From contig JAOULO010000012.1 in the NCBI GenBank assembly GCA_029881995.1, positions 1-64,000 of the forward strand: a DNA stretch of 64,000 bases. The letters are read 5' to 3'. The notes below the pieces were generated by a model that saw only the letters and a program-made list of their open reading frames with translations, was not told where the DNA came from and ran no database searches. Positions 19,294-28,308 of the stretch are shown one piece after another (within the stretch, counting starts at the first letter, position 1; each line of letters opens with the position of its first letter). The stretch comes from Gammaproteobacteria bacterium (lineage in GTDB: Bacteria > Pseudomonadota > Gammaproteobacteria > UBA6429 > Thiohalophilaceae). The position numbers and the translations under genes were made by a program.

Positions 19294-20401
19294 TTTTCCT
19301 CTTACCGGTCTGAGAATATAGACCGCCCGCTACAGTTTCAACCATTCCGTGCAATTCTAATACCAAAAGCATGGAACAAACTGACTCTGCCGTCAATCCA
19401 CTGCGAGCAATCACTGTATCAATGCCCGTGGGCTCATAACCGACACACTCAAGCAGCTTCTTATAGGACTTATCCAGGGGAAAATCGTTCCCCGGCCCTG
19501 TTTCGGCTGCCTCCTGCGGAGGAAAACTGCCGTAAAAACCCAACTCTTCGGTAATATCAGCGGCCGATTCCACCAGTTTTGCACCCTGCCGTAGGAGATT
19601 ATTACATCCTTTAGACAAAGTATGGTGAATAGAGCCTGGGATAGCAAAGACCTCACGCCCCTGTTCCAGGGCCATTCTGGCCGTGATAAGAGAACCACTC
19701 CGTAGCGCCGCCTCCACCACCATAACACCTAAGGAAAGGCCACTGATAATCCGGTTTCGGCGTGGAAAATGTTCTGCCTGGGGAGGTGTCCCGATGGCAA
19801 ATTCACTCAACATCGCACCTGTCTCGCAAATTCGTTCTGCCAGCTCCTGGTGCCGGGTGGGATAAACCCGATCCAAACCGGTGCCTGTGACAGCAATCGT
19901 GGGCCCTCCTGCTATCAGAGCCCCCCGATGTGCTGCACCATCAATCCCCATTGCCAGGCCACTGGTGATACCCATACCTGATCGCGCCAATTGCTTGGCA
20001 AAGGCCTCGGCTGTCTCAAGCCCCAGGGGAGAGGCATTTCGACTACCCACAATGGCCAGTTGGGGTGTATTCAAACAGTGGAGATGGCCTTTGACATACA
20101 GAATGGGAGGGGGGTCGCTGATTTCTTTCAGGATGGCAGGATAGTTACTGTCCGTGAAGGAAAGAATATGACAGTCTTCCCCTTCAGCCCAGCGCAAATC
20201 CTGTTCCACCGCATCCCAGTCAGGACTGGCCAGCCACTGGCGGGTTCTGTCAGAAAAATTGATTTCCTGCCAAAGCGCATGGTCGGTCTCAAAAAAATCT
20301 TTTGGGCTGATCTTGCTGATGAGTTTTTGAAAGGCCACGGGTCCAACACCCGGTGCCTTGATGAGCGCCAGCCAATAGGCCAGCTCCGTACGATGTTCCA
20401 T
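19250..20401 (-). CDS. dprA: DNA processing protein DprA
   Basis: 383-residue single-strand-DNA-binding protein that loads RecA on incoming DNA during natural transformation. An N-terminal SAM/HhH-like region (ELAYWLALIKAPGVGPVAFQKL) is followed by the Rossmann domain (~75-290) with LAIVGSRNASPLGLETAEAF, GLAMGIDGAAHRGALIAGG, TGLDRVYPTRHQELAERI and FPRRNRIISGLS. A C-terminal winged-helix (GIDTVIARSGLTAESVCSML) completes the protein. The C-terminal tail runs over the smg start. Confidence 0.96.
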   Translation of the reverse strand: MEHRTELAYWLALIKAPGVGPVAFQKLISKISPKDFFETDHALWQEINFSDRTRQWLASPDWDAVEQDLRWAEGEDCHILSFTDSNYPAILKEISDPPPILYVKGHLHCLNTPQLAIVGSRNASPLGLETAEAFAKQLARSGMGITSGLAMGIDGAAHRGALIAGGPTIAVTGTGLDRVYPTRHQELAERICETGAMLSEFAIGTPPQAEHFPRRNRIISGLSLGVMVVEAALRSGSLITARMALEQGREVFAIPGSIHHTLSKGCNNLLRQGAKLVESAADITEELGFYGSFPPQEAAETGPGNDFPLDKSYKKLLECVGYEPTGIDTVIARSGLTAESVCSMLLVLELHGMVETVAGGLYSQTGKRKNDERKHTRRADVPV

Positions 20402-20455
20402 ATCGTCCTCCCGGTTTCCATTCCTTGCTGACCAGACAGGCTGGTCAAATCAAAC

Positions 20456-21532
20456 TTAGGGATTTGTTACCCTGTCATAAACCCCCATACTGCGCTCGGC
20501 TTCCAGTATCAGACCATAACTGACCTTCTCAAATGTCTGAAAAATCATTAACAAACCCGCGCGCTCATCGGGCAATCTGACGGGCTGGAACCCGACCCTA
20601 TCCCTGACGAGTTCACCCGCCTGAAAAACAGCCAGCACATTACCAACCACCAAGCCATCTGCCTCACCACGATTAATCACAACAGCATTATACTGACCAA
20701 TCTGTGAGACGCCGTCACCTAAAACGGAAATAATGCTACCGTTAACCTGTTGTGATGGTGGGCTGGGATAAAAATAAAAATCCTGTTTTTCTCCCACGTA
20801 AGGAATCAGCCGATCTTCATTGAGGACTTCCTGGTTGGTTTCTCCCACAATCAGGGTCGCAGGTTCACCGGTTTTGATCAGCCGAGCATCGGCGATGTGT
20901 TTAACTTCATAGCCAAGGATATCGTCTGAATCCGGATCCCGATAGACCGGCCCTGGCCGAACAATGGTGTACTGTCCAACCTGAGTGTCTTCAACGCCCA
21001 TGGCATAGATCTTGTGTTCCGAACCCGACACCAGATGCCCTTCAAAACTGGATACAATATAGGGGGCATCATCCAGTAAATCGTCATCTGACATGACGCT
21101 GGCGTGTTTAAGGAAAGGGGCAATCAGCTCATAGGGCAGGGTGGTAATCGCCTTTTCCAGTGGCTCCATATGTGCCCTGGGTGAAAGACGGACTGTCTTG
21201 AGACCATTTTTGGTTGGGGCCGGTACACCGCCTTTGCCTTCCAGAGTGATATAGGGCTTACCGTCTACGTAGTAGAGGGCAACAACATCACCGGGGTAAA
21301 TCAGGTGAGGATTTCGAATCTTGGGGTTGATATGCCAGACTTCAGGCCATAACCATGGATCATTGAGAAAGCGTTTGGCGATATCCCACAGGGTATCCCC
21401 CTTTTTCACGACATAGCGATCGGTTTTTTCAGCCGCCATAGACTGAAAAGGCATCATGCTAAGTAGCAATAATGCCGAAATCACCCATATGAGATGTTTA
21501 AATGAACGTGTTTCGGGTTTAAAATTGACCAT
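20456..21532 (-). CDS. LysM peptidoglycan-binding domain protein
   Basis: 358-residue exported protein. It has a signal peptide (hydrophobic ~14-28, cleavage near SMAA) and then a LysM domain at ~38-87 (YVVKKGDTLWDIAKRFL, NPHLIYPGDVVAL), which binds peptidoglycan glycan strands. The remaining ~270 residues are a beta-rich region without recognised catalytic residues. This protein is regularly found between dprA and def in gammaproteobacteria, where it faces the divergent def gene. Role unknown; probably cell-envelope associated. Confidence 0.88.
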   Translation of the reverse strand: MVNFKPETRSFKHLIWVISALLLLSMMPFQSMAAEKTDRYVVKKGDTLWDIAKRFLNDPWLWPEVWHINPKIRNPHLIYPGDVVALYYVDGKPYITLEGKGGVPAPTKNGLKTVRLSPRAHMEPLEKAITTLPYELIAPFLKHASVMSDDDLLDDAPYIVSSFEGHLVSGSEHKIYAMGVEDTQVGQYTIVRPGPVYRDPDSDDILGYEVKHIADARLIKTGEPATLIVGETNQEVLNEDRLIPYVGEKQDFYFYPSPPSQQVNGSIISVLGDGVSQIGQYNAVVINRGEADGLVVGNVLAVFQAGELVRDRVGFQPVRLPDERAGLLMIFQTFEKVSYGLILEAERSMGVYDRVTNP

Positions 21533-21669
21533 ATTATTATCGCGTTGCTTGAGCTCGTCTCGGTTATCAACACACCTTATTCTGTTACCAGGAATAGAGT
21601 AATATGCAGTAGTATCATAATGCTATCAGCTTTTTCTACACTTTTACTATAACTATCGCACGAAATCCC

Positions 21670-22179
21670 ATGGCCAAGTTGAATATTCTACATTTTCCTG
21701 ATGAAAGACTGCGTACTGTCGCAGTACCTGTCGAACAGGTTACTCCTGATATCCAGCAGATTGTAACTGATATGTTTGAAACCATGTACGCCGCCCCCGG
21801 CATAGGTCTAGCTGCTACCCAGGTGGATATCCACCAACGGATTATCGTTATCGATATCTCCGAAGACAAGAGCCAGCCACTCTGCCTGATTAACCCGGAG
21901 ATCATTGAAAAAGATGGGGTACAACAAATGGACGAGGGCTGTCTGTCGGTACCTGGCATTTATGAAACCGTTGAGAGAGCCCGTCATATCAAAATTCGCG
22001 CCCTGAACAAAGATGGCGAAAACTTCGAAATGGAGGCCATGGACCTGCTGGCGGTCTGTATACAACATGAAATGGACCACCTGGCCGGTAAATTGTTTGT
22101 CGATTATCTCAGCCTGTTGAAACGCCAGCGAATAAAGAAGAAACTGACCAAACAACAAAAACAGGCCACCCCCCTGTAA
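21670..22179 (+). CDS. def: Peptide deformylase
   Basis: 169-residue metalloenzyme that removes the N-formyl group from nascent proteins. The three conserved motifs are present: [16 protein letters not shown] (metal Cys) and QHEMDHL (metal His pair and catalytic Glu). Length is typical. It is followed 34 bases later by fmt, its functional counterpart, in the classic def-fmt operon. The 137-base gap to the LysM gene holds the divergent promoters. Confidence 0.97.
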   Translation: MAKLNILHFPDERLRTVAVPVEQVTPDIQQIVTDMFETMYAAPGIGLAATQVDIHQRIIVIDISEDKSQPLCLINPEIIEKDGVQQMDEGCLSVPGIYETVERARHIKIRALNKDGENFEMEAMDLLAVCIQHEMDHLAGKLFVDYLSLLKRQRIKKKLTKQQKQATPL

Positions 22180-22213
22180 ACTGGGACTTCTTTCAAATTT
22201 CAGGATAACTAGC

Positions 22214-23146
22214 TTGCGTATTATTTTTGCCGGTACACCGGATTTTGCGGCCGAGGCCTTAAAGGCCCTGCTTGAATCGGAGCATGAAGTTATTGCGGTC
22301 TATTGTCAGCCAGACCGTCCTGCCGGGCGTGGCCGCAAACTCAAACCGGGACCGGTCAAAACGCTGGCACTGCAACACGATATCCCTGTATACCAGCCAC
22401 TGAGCTTGAAAGAACCCACCGAGCAAAACACACTGGCTGAACTGAACGCCGATGTCATGGTAGTAGCCGCCTATGGTCTGCTCTTACCTGAGGCTGTGCT
22501 TAATATTCCCCGTTATGGCTGCCTGAATATTCACGCCTCCCTGCTACCACGCTGGCGAGGGGCTGCTCCCATTCAGCGCGCTATTCAAATGGGCGATCTG
22601 GAAACGGGGATCACTATTATGCAAATGGACGTGGGACTGGATACTGGGGACATGTTATTAAAAGCAAGCTGCCCTATTCTGGATACCGACACGGCCCAGA
22701 CCCTACATGACCGACTTGCCGAGTTAGGGGCCGAAGCAATCCTGAAAATACTGGCCCTGGTTCCCGACCAGCTCTCGCCAGAAAAACAGCAAGATGACCA
22801 GGCCTGTTATGCTCGTAAACTGGACAAATCCGAAGCCCGCATCGACTGGAACCAATCTGCCGATCAAATAGCCCGCCTGATACAGGCCTTCAACCCCTGG
22901 CCGGTGGCACAAACACAGCTTGGTGAAAAGACCATCCGTATCTGGCAGGCCAGTCCACTACCATCCCCAGGTAAACAGACACCAGGAACCGTCATCAAAT
23001 CAGATAAACAGGGTTTTGATATCGCCTGTGGAAAAGGCGTCCTCCATATCACTTCTTTACAACTACCCGGTGGCAAGGCCATGGATGCGGCTGCCTTGTT
23101 AAATGGTCATCCCGACATCCTCAAACCAGGAACAAAACTTGACTAA
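22214..23146 (+). CDS. fmt: Methionyl-tRNA formyltransferase
   Basis: 310-residue enzyme that formylates initiator Met-tRNA. The N-terminal formyltransferase domain shows IFAGTPDFAAEALKAL, HASLLPRWRGAAPIQRAI and the QMDVGLDTGDML segment; a C-terminal OB-like domain begins near residue 205. The start is TTG at 22214, because the conserved RIIFAGTPDF begins right after it and no ATG is nearby; a ribosome site AGGA lies 8 bases upstream. In most relatives rsmB follows directly, whereas here two CheY-like genes intervene. Confidence 0.96.
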   Translation: MRIIFAGTPDFAAEALKALLESEHEVIAVYCQPDRPAGRGRKLKPGPVKTLALQHDIPVYQPLSLKEPTEQNTLAELNADVMVVAAYGLLLPEAVLNIPRYGCLNIHASLLPRWRGAAPIQRAIQMGDLETGITIMQMDVGLDTGDMLLKASCPILDTDTAQTLHDRLAELGAEAILKILALVPDQLSPEKQQDDQACYARKLDKSEARIDWNQSADQIARLIQAFNPWPVAQTQLGEKTIRIWQASPLPSPGKQTPGTVIKSDKQGFDIACGKGVLHITSLQLPGGKAMDAAALLNGHPDILKPGTKLD

Positions 23147-23251
23147 ATTTATTTAAACTATAGCTTTCAATAAGTTACCTCAAGCTCAATATTCAACTTT
23201 TTCTAATCCCCACGAGAGACAAGCCGATACAGGTTTAACCATGAACTCGAT

Positions 23252-23274
23252 CACAAAATAATCCCTATTTTGTG
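23252..23274 (+). promoter_or_regulatory. Perfect A/T-rich hairpin before the CheY-like pair
   Basis: CACAAAATA and TATTTTGTG form a perfect 9-bp inverted repeat around a 5-base centre, 43 bases before the start of the first CheY-like gene. It lies in the 170-base fmt-CheY gap. It may be an operator or a leader hairpin; there is no T run that would make it a clear terminator. Confidence 0.35.
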
Positions 23275-23316
23275 TGGTTATTTAGTTTGTATTTTGAAAC
23301 TGAGGACAGAAACGAA

Positions 23317-23754
23317 ATGCAATTTACACCCAAAATCATAGTGATAGACGATGTGCAGATGATCCGTCGAGCACTCAAAACCACACTTTTGAAGGCTGGT
23401 GTCACAGGTATCGAGGAAGCAAAAAATGGGGCAGAGGCGATTGAGCGTCTTAAAGAGCAGCAATTTGACCTGATCATTTGTGACTGGGAAATGCCCCTGG
23501 TTACCGGGCTCGAAACCCTGCGCTTTGTGCGCAAGGACGAAAAACACAAAGACACCCCTTTTATCATGGTGACCTCGGTTGCGGATCCCGAAAAGATCCG
23601 CCAGGCCATGACCGTCGGCGTGACCGATTACATCGTCAAACCGGTCAAACCAGACCTGTTTCTTGGCAAAGTGATGTTTATTTTGCAAAAAATAAAAGCT
23701 GAAAAAATGAAAAATTACGATCCGACTGAAGTGAAGGAGTGGAAAATATCATGA
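23317..23754 (+). CDS. CheY-like single-domain response regulator
   Basis: 145-residue stand-alone receiver. The ATG at 23317 is preferred because the receiver fold begins right there (FTPKIIVIDDVQMIRRAL). The acidic pair is DD, the phospho-acceptor Asp is in DLIICDWEMP, the Thr/Ser switch residue is in MVTSV, and Lys is in YIVKPVKP. There is no output domain, so it acts on a partner such as a flagellar motor or histidine kinase network. Its stop overlaps the ATG of a second, very similar gene. The pair looks like a tandem duplication inserted between fmt and rsmB. Confidence 0.9.
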   Translation: MQFTPKIIVIDDVQMIRRALKTTLLKAGVTGIEEAKNGAEAIERLKEQQFDLIICDWEMPLVTGLETLRFVRKDEKHKDTPFIMVTSVADPEKIRQAMTVGVTDYIVKPVKPDLFLGKVMFILQKIKAEKMKNYDPTEVKEWKIS

Positions 23755-24155
23755 GCAAGCTGCCAAAAATTATGATCGCCGACGATATGCAGATGATGCG
23801 TCGCCTGCTGAAATCATCCCTGCTGAAGGCCGGTTTTGCTGACATCACTGAGGCCATCAATGGTGAAGAATTACTTACAAAACTCGACGAACAAAAGTTT
23901 GACCTGATTATCTGTGACTGGGATATGCCCAAAATGTCCGGCTATGATGCCCTGCAGTTTATCCGCAAACACGACGCTCATAAAAATATTCCCTTTGTCA
24001 TGGTAACCGCGGTGGCCGATTCCGAGAAGGTCAAACAAGCCATTCAGATGGGTATTAATGACTATATTATTAAACCCATCAAGCCGGAACATTTCGTCGA
24101 CAAGGTTAAAAACGTATTATCCAAACTGGATGTCGCTGTCCCCGCCGCCACCTAA
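23751..24155 (+). CDS. CheY-like single-domain response regulator, paralogue
   Basis: 134-residue receiver domain starting at the ATG that overlaps the upstream stop (ATGA), so translation is coupled. Active-site residues are intact: DD in IMIADDMQMMRR, Asp in DLIICDWDMP, Thr in MVTAV, and Lys in YIIKPIKP. It shares long blocks with the preceding gene (KAG..., EQ-FDLIICDW-MP, KPIKP), consistent with duplication. No output domain. An in-frame ATG 12 bases earlier exists but gives a non-family extension. Confidence 0.9.
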   Translation: MSKLPKIMIADDMQMMRRLLKSSLLKAGFADITEAINGEELLTKLDEQKFDLIICDWDMPKMSGYDALQFIRKHDAHKNIPFVMVTAVADSEKVKQAIQMGINDYIIKPIKPEHFVDKVKNVLSKLDVAVPAAT

Positions 24156-24222
24156 CTGACTCTACACAGTATCATTCATGTACAATGGCCAGGATGACCA
24201 TTGACTGAAATGATGCCCCGAC

Positions 24223-25527
24223 ATGACTCCACGACAGGCCAGCGTGGCCGTGCTGCTGCAGGTTGTCCAAAATGGCCGAAGCCTCACGGACAGCCTCAAC
24301 CAGCAACTCCCCAAACTCAAAGCTGAAGATCGGGCCCTGTGCCAGGCCTTAAGCTATGGCTGTCTGCGCTTCTATCCCAAGCTGGATTTTCTCGCCCGCC
24401 AGCTAGTCGATAAGCCCTTAAGAAACAAAGATCAGGATATTCACTATCTGATCTTAATCGGTCTCTACCAATTATTAGAAATGCGCATTCCGGATCATGC
24501 CGCCGTTAGCCAGACCGTGGCGGTTTGTAAGTCTCTACGAAAACAATGGGCCAAAAACCTGGTCAATGGGGTATTGAGAAACTTCCTGCGCCAGAAAACC
24601 CAGCTAATAGAACGACTTACACCAGAGAACGAGCGAGAAACCTACTACAACCACCCAGGCTGGCTACTGGAAAAACTGCAACAGGCCTGGCCTGATGACT
24701 GGGAGGCCATCACTACCGCTAATAACCAACAAGCCCCCATGAGCCTGCGAGTCCATCAGGGCAAGCTGTCCCGTGAGGCCTATCTGGAGAAACTGGTCAC
24801 ACAGAGTCTGCCGGCAACAGCCCTGCACCAGACTCTGCATGGCATTCAGCTAAAACAGGCCATACCCACCGAAGCCTTACCAGGCTTTGTACAGGGGGAG
24901 GTCTCAGTCCAGGACGGTGCGGCTCAGCTGGCCGCCGAATTACTTAAACCCCAGGCCGGTGAACGCATATTGGATGCCTGTGCCGCCCCAGGGGGCAAGA
25001 CTGCCCATCTTTTGGAAACTCAAGCTGGGCTGGAAGAGCTAGTGGCAGTGGATATCGAAGCGGAACGCCTGGAACGGATTACTGAAAACCTTACACGGCT
25101 GGGACTCAGTGCCACCCTGGTCTGTGCTGATGCCAGTGAACCGGCCAGTTGGTGGGATGGTCGGCCTTTCGATCGGATTCTACTGGATGCCCCCTGTAGC
25201 GCCACGGGAGTGATACGCCGCCACCCCGACATCAAACTGCTGCGTCGAGCCAGCGACATCTCCACATTGCAGGCCCTGCAACACAAATTACTCAGGCAGG
25301 TCTGGCCCTTACTAAAACAGGGGGGTATGCTTCTGTATGCCACCTGTTCAGTACTACCGGAAGAAAACCATGAACAGGTTTCGCGCTTTCTCAGCGAACA
25401 GACCGATGCGAACCTGGTTCCCATCGAGGCCGACTGGGGCCGCCCGATGTCAGCAGGACGCCAGATATTACCGGGTGAACAGGATATGGACGGCTTTTTT
25501 TATGCACTCATTTGCAAATCAGATTAA
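24223..25527 (+). CDS. rsmB: 16S rRNA (cytosine-967-C5)-methyltransferase
   Basis: 434-residue RsmB (Sun). An N-terminal NusB-like RNA-binding domain (~1-140) precedes a SAM-binding catalytic domain with ILDACAAPGGKTAHLLE (motif I), LLDAPCSATGVIRRHPDIK (motif IV, with Cys) and YATCSVLPEEN (motif VI, the catalytic Cys). Length is typical. The 3' end overlaps the start of the DUF4390 gene by 26 bases. This is the fmt/rsmB-to-trkH block conserved in many gammaproteobacteria. Confidence 0.96.
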   Translation: MTPRQASVAVLLQVVQNGRSLTDSLNQQLPKLKAEDRALCQALSYGCLRFYPKLDFLARQLVDKPLRNKDQDIHYLILIGLYQLLEMRIPDHAAVSQTVAVCKSLRKQWAKNLVNGVLRNFLRQKTQLIERLTPENERETYYNHPGWLLEKLQQAWPDDWEAITTANNQQAPMSLRVHQGKLSREAYLEKLVTQSLPATALHQTLHGIQLKQAIPTEALPGFVQGEVSVQDGAAQLAAELLKPQAGERILDACAAPGGKTAHLLETQAGLEELVAVDIEAERLERITENLTRLGLSATLVCADASEPASWWDGRPFDRILLDAPCSATGVIRRHPDIKLLRRASDISTLQALQHKLLRQVWPLLKQGGMLLYATCSVLPEENHEQVSRFLSEQTDANLVPIEADWGRPMSAGRQILPGEQDMDGFFYALICKSD

Positions 25528-26092
25528 TAACTTGTCCACCCGTCATCATAGAATCGGTGGTTTGATACTGGCCGTGTTGTTATTCCCAGGCCTGGCCCAG
25601 GCGGCTGGCTTTACGGTTCGGTCAGTGGAAACCCGCATGCAGGATGAAGTCTATCTGGTGGATACCAATCTTCAGCTGGATTTTTCCGAGGAGGCCCAAA
25701 AGGCCCTGCAATCTGGCATCCCCATTATTATTCTGCTCGATATCGAAGTGGAAAAATTGCGTAGCTGGTGGTGGAATAAAACCGTCGCCACCCTGCAGCA
25801 GGGCTATCTCCTGCTCTATCATGCCCTGACGGAAAAATACATTGTGAACAACCTGAACAGTGGTGCCCAGAGTGACTATACCAGCCTGGGCGCGACCCTG
25901 AGTGCCATAGAAAAGGTGATCGGCCTGCCCTTGATTGATTCAGGCTTGCTGGACAAAGAGGAGCGATACCGGCTCAAGCTGCGTGTACACCTGGATATCG
26001 AGTCCCTGCCCGCGCCTATGCGACCTCTGGCCTACGTTTCTTCTGACTGGCAACTTGCGAGCGACTGGTACACATGGCCATTACAGCGCTAA
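25502..26092 (+). CDS. DUF4390 family exported protein
   Basis: 196-residue protein of the DUF4390 family. The start is ATG 25502, inside rsmB, because the signal peptide (hydrophobic GLILAVLLFPGLAQA) follows at once. The body contains FTVRSVETRMQDEVYLVDTN and LQLDFSEEAQKALQSGIPI, typical of the family, whose role is unknown. Its 3' end overlaps the start of the ntrY-like gene by 19 bases. The constant neighbourhood with ntrY suggests an accessory periplasmic role for the kinase, but this is inference. Confidence 0.85.
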   Translation: MHSFANQINNLSTRHHRIGGLILAVLLFPGLAQAAGFTVRSVETRMQDEVYLVDTNLQLDFSEEAQKALQSGIPIIILLDIEVEKLRSWWWNKTVATLQQGYLLLYHALTEKYIVNNLNSGAQSDYTSLGATLSAIEKVIGLPLIDSGLLDKEERYRLKLRVHLDIESLPAPMRPLAYVSSDWQLASDWYTWPLQR

Positions 26093-28308
26093 AGCGGTTC
26101 ACCTCTGGCAGCACACCGGTGGTCCTGTTGATCGCCCTGCTACTGGCATCCCTCTATCTGTTAAGCGGTTCCACCCAGAACTCTGTCCTGTTTGATCGTT
26201 TCTATTCCCTGTTACTGGGCATCAACATCCTTGCCATTCTGCTGCTGTTTGTCCTCATCGGCAAGAATATCTACAGCCTCTTCCGCCAGTACCGCTCCCG
26301 TGCCACTGGCTCCAGGCTGACCACCCGTCTGGTGATCATGTTTATTATCCTGTCAGTTACACCGGTAAGTGTGGTGTATTACTTTTCTCTGCAGTTCCTG
26401 CAGCGAGGTATCGACAGCTGGTTTGATATACGTGTCGAAAAGGCCCTGGGTGATGCCATTGAACTGAGTCAGGCCTCACTGGGCATTCGGATGCAGGAGC
26501 TGTTACGCGAAACTCAACTGATGGCCGAAAAACTACAGGCTTCACCCGATGAGCTGGTAGCCCTGGCCCTGAATGACCAGCGCAGCCTGACCGGGGCTGC
26601 TGAAATGACCATTTTCACAACAGCCGGTAAAATCATCGCCTCCAGCAGCAAGGACATGGAGAAACTGATTCCCCAACAGCTGGCCGATACCACCTATATG
26701 AGTATTAACCAGGGACAACCGGATATCGCCCTGGCACCCCTGTCGGAAAAGGCACTGGCCATTCGGATCGCTGTCGAACTGCAGGCCCAGTCCCCCCTAG
26801 CGGAAAAACGTATTCTACAAGCCCTGTTTGAAGTCCCGGAACGCATTAATATCCTCGCCGACAGCGTACAAACCGCCTTTGGTGATTACAATGAACTGGC
26901 CTATTTGCGTATTCCGTTGAAGTACAGTTTCATTCTGACCCTGTCCCTGGTCCTGTTACTCAGTATCCTGACCGCCATCTGGGCGGCCTTCTATTATTCC
27001 CATCGCATGATGGCCCCTATTACCGATCTGGTGGAAGGGACCCGGGCCGTGGCCGATGGGGACTATGATAAACGCCTGCCCCTGCCTGGTCGGGATGAAC
27101 TGGGTTTTCTGGTGCATTCCTTCAATGAAATGACTGACAAAATTGCCCGAGCGACGAATACAGCCCGTATCAACCGTCTTGAGGCGGAACAACAAAACGC
27201 CTACCTGGAGGTGGTCCTGGCCCACCTTAACTCCGGCGTACTGACCTTCGATGAGCAGCTTTGCCTGCACACCACAAATGCGACGGCAGAACAGATATTG
27301 AACCTCAAGCTGCAGGCTTACCATGGTAAAACCATCCAGCAGATGGCTAATCTCAATCCACGCTTGCAGCAGATCTCAGACATGATCGATCAACACCTGA
27401 CCAATAATGACCATGAATGGCGGGAAGAAATCACTCTCTTTGGTGAAACAGGTCGTCAGATCATAATGCTGCGAGGCACCACCCTGCCCCATACTGTGAC
27501 CCTACAGGGAGGACACGTAGTGGTCTTTGATGACATTACCAACCTGCTCCAGGCCCAGCGCAATGCCGCCTGGGGCGAAGTGGCGCGCCGTCTGGCTCAT
27601 GAAATCAAAAACCCTCTGACCCCTATCCAGCTCTCCGCTGAGCGGCTCCGTCACAAATACCTGCAACAAATGGACGCAGAAGATGCAGAATTACTGGATC
27701 GCTCCACCCACACCATCGTGCAGCAGGTAGAAACGTTGAAACAGATGGTCAAGGCCTTCTCTGATTATGCTCGCATGCCAAAACTGCAGTTGGAACCTCT
27801 TGACCTGAACCGACTCATAGCAGAAACCCGGGACCTCTACAGCCATGATGAAGAACAGGTGATAATCCAGTTATCACTGGAAGAAAACCTGCCCCTGATC
27901 GAGGCCGATACTGGTCGAATGCGCCAGTTACTGCATAACCTGATCAAAAATGCCCTGGAAGTTGTCGCCAAAAAAGCACCTTTACAGATATCCCTTAGCA
28001 CAAGATTTGTTGAACAGCATGGCAGCCAGTATGCTGAAGTTCGGGTGATCGACAATGGCCCTGGTATCCCGGAAGATATGCTTGGCCAGTTATTTGAACC
28101 TTATGTAACCAGTAAGCCCAAGGGAACCGGCCTGGGGTTAGCCATCGTCAAAAAGATCGTGGAAGAGCATGGTGGCATCATTCATGCCGAAAGCTTGCCT
28201 AATAGTGGCGCCAGTATTATCTTGCACCTACCGGTACTGAATAACCCAACCGTACGCACTGAGCAAACAGAACCAGAGACAGGCACAAAGAGCGATGCAG
28301 TTGCATAA
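26074..28308 (+). CDS. NtrY-like sensor histidine kinase
   Basis: 744-residue membrane kinase. It has several N-terminal TM segments (~14-34, ~47-67, ~88-108), a periplasmic/sensor stretch, and a further TM (~290-312). HAMP (~313-365), a PAS domain (~375-475), HisKA with His509 (RLAHEIKNPLTPIQLSAERL) and a HATPase domain (NLIKNALEVV; DNGPGIPEDM; GTGLGLAIVKKI) follow. The architecture and the NPLTPIQLSAERL motif are those of NtrY. It overlaps the ntrX-like response regulator by 14 bases, forming a cognate pair. Confidence 0.93.
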   Translation: MAITALKRFTSGSTPVVLLIALLLASLYLLSGSTQNSVLFDRFYSLLLGINILAILLLFVLIGKNIYSLFRQYRSRATGSRLTTRLVIMFIILSVTPVSVVYYFSLQFLQRGIDSWFDIRVEKALGDAIELSQASLGIRMQELLRETQLMAEKLQASPDELVALALNDQRSLTGAAEMTIFTTAGKIIASSSKDMEKLIPQQLADTTYMSINQGQPDIALAPLSEKALAIRIAVELQAQSPLAEKRILQALFEVPERINILADSVQTAFGDYNELAYLRIPLKYSFILTLSLVLLLSILTAIWAAFYYSHRMMAPITDLVEGTRAVADGDYDKRLPLPGRDELGFLVHSFNEMTDKIARATNTARINRLEAEQQNAYLEVVLAHLNSGVLTFDEQLCLHTTNATAEQILNLKLQAYHGKTIQQMANLNPRLQQISDMIDQHLTNNDHEWREEITLFGETGRQIIMLRGTTLPHTVTLQGGHVVVFDDITNLLQAQRNAAWGEVARRLAHEIKNPLTPIQLSAERLRHKYLQQMDAEDAELLDRSTHTIVQQVETLKQMVKAFSDYARMPKLQLEPLDLNRLIAETRDLYSHDEEQVIIQLSLEENLPLIEADTGRMRQLLHNLIKNALEVVAKKAPLQISLSTRFVEQHGSQYAEVRVIDNGPGIPEDMLGQLFEPYVTSKPKGTGLGLAIVKKIVEEHGGIIHAESLPNSGASIILHLPVLNNPTVRTEQTEPETGTKSDAVA

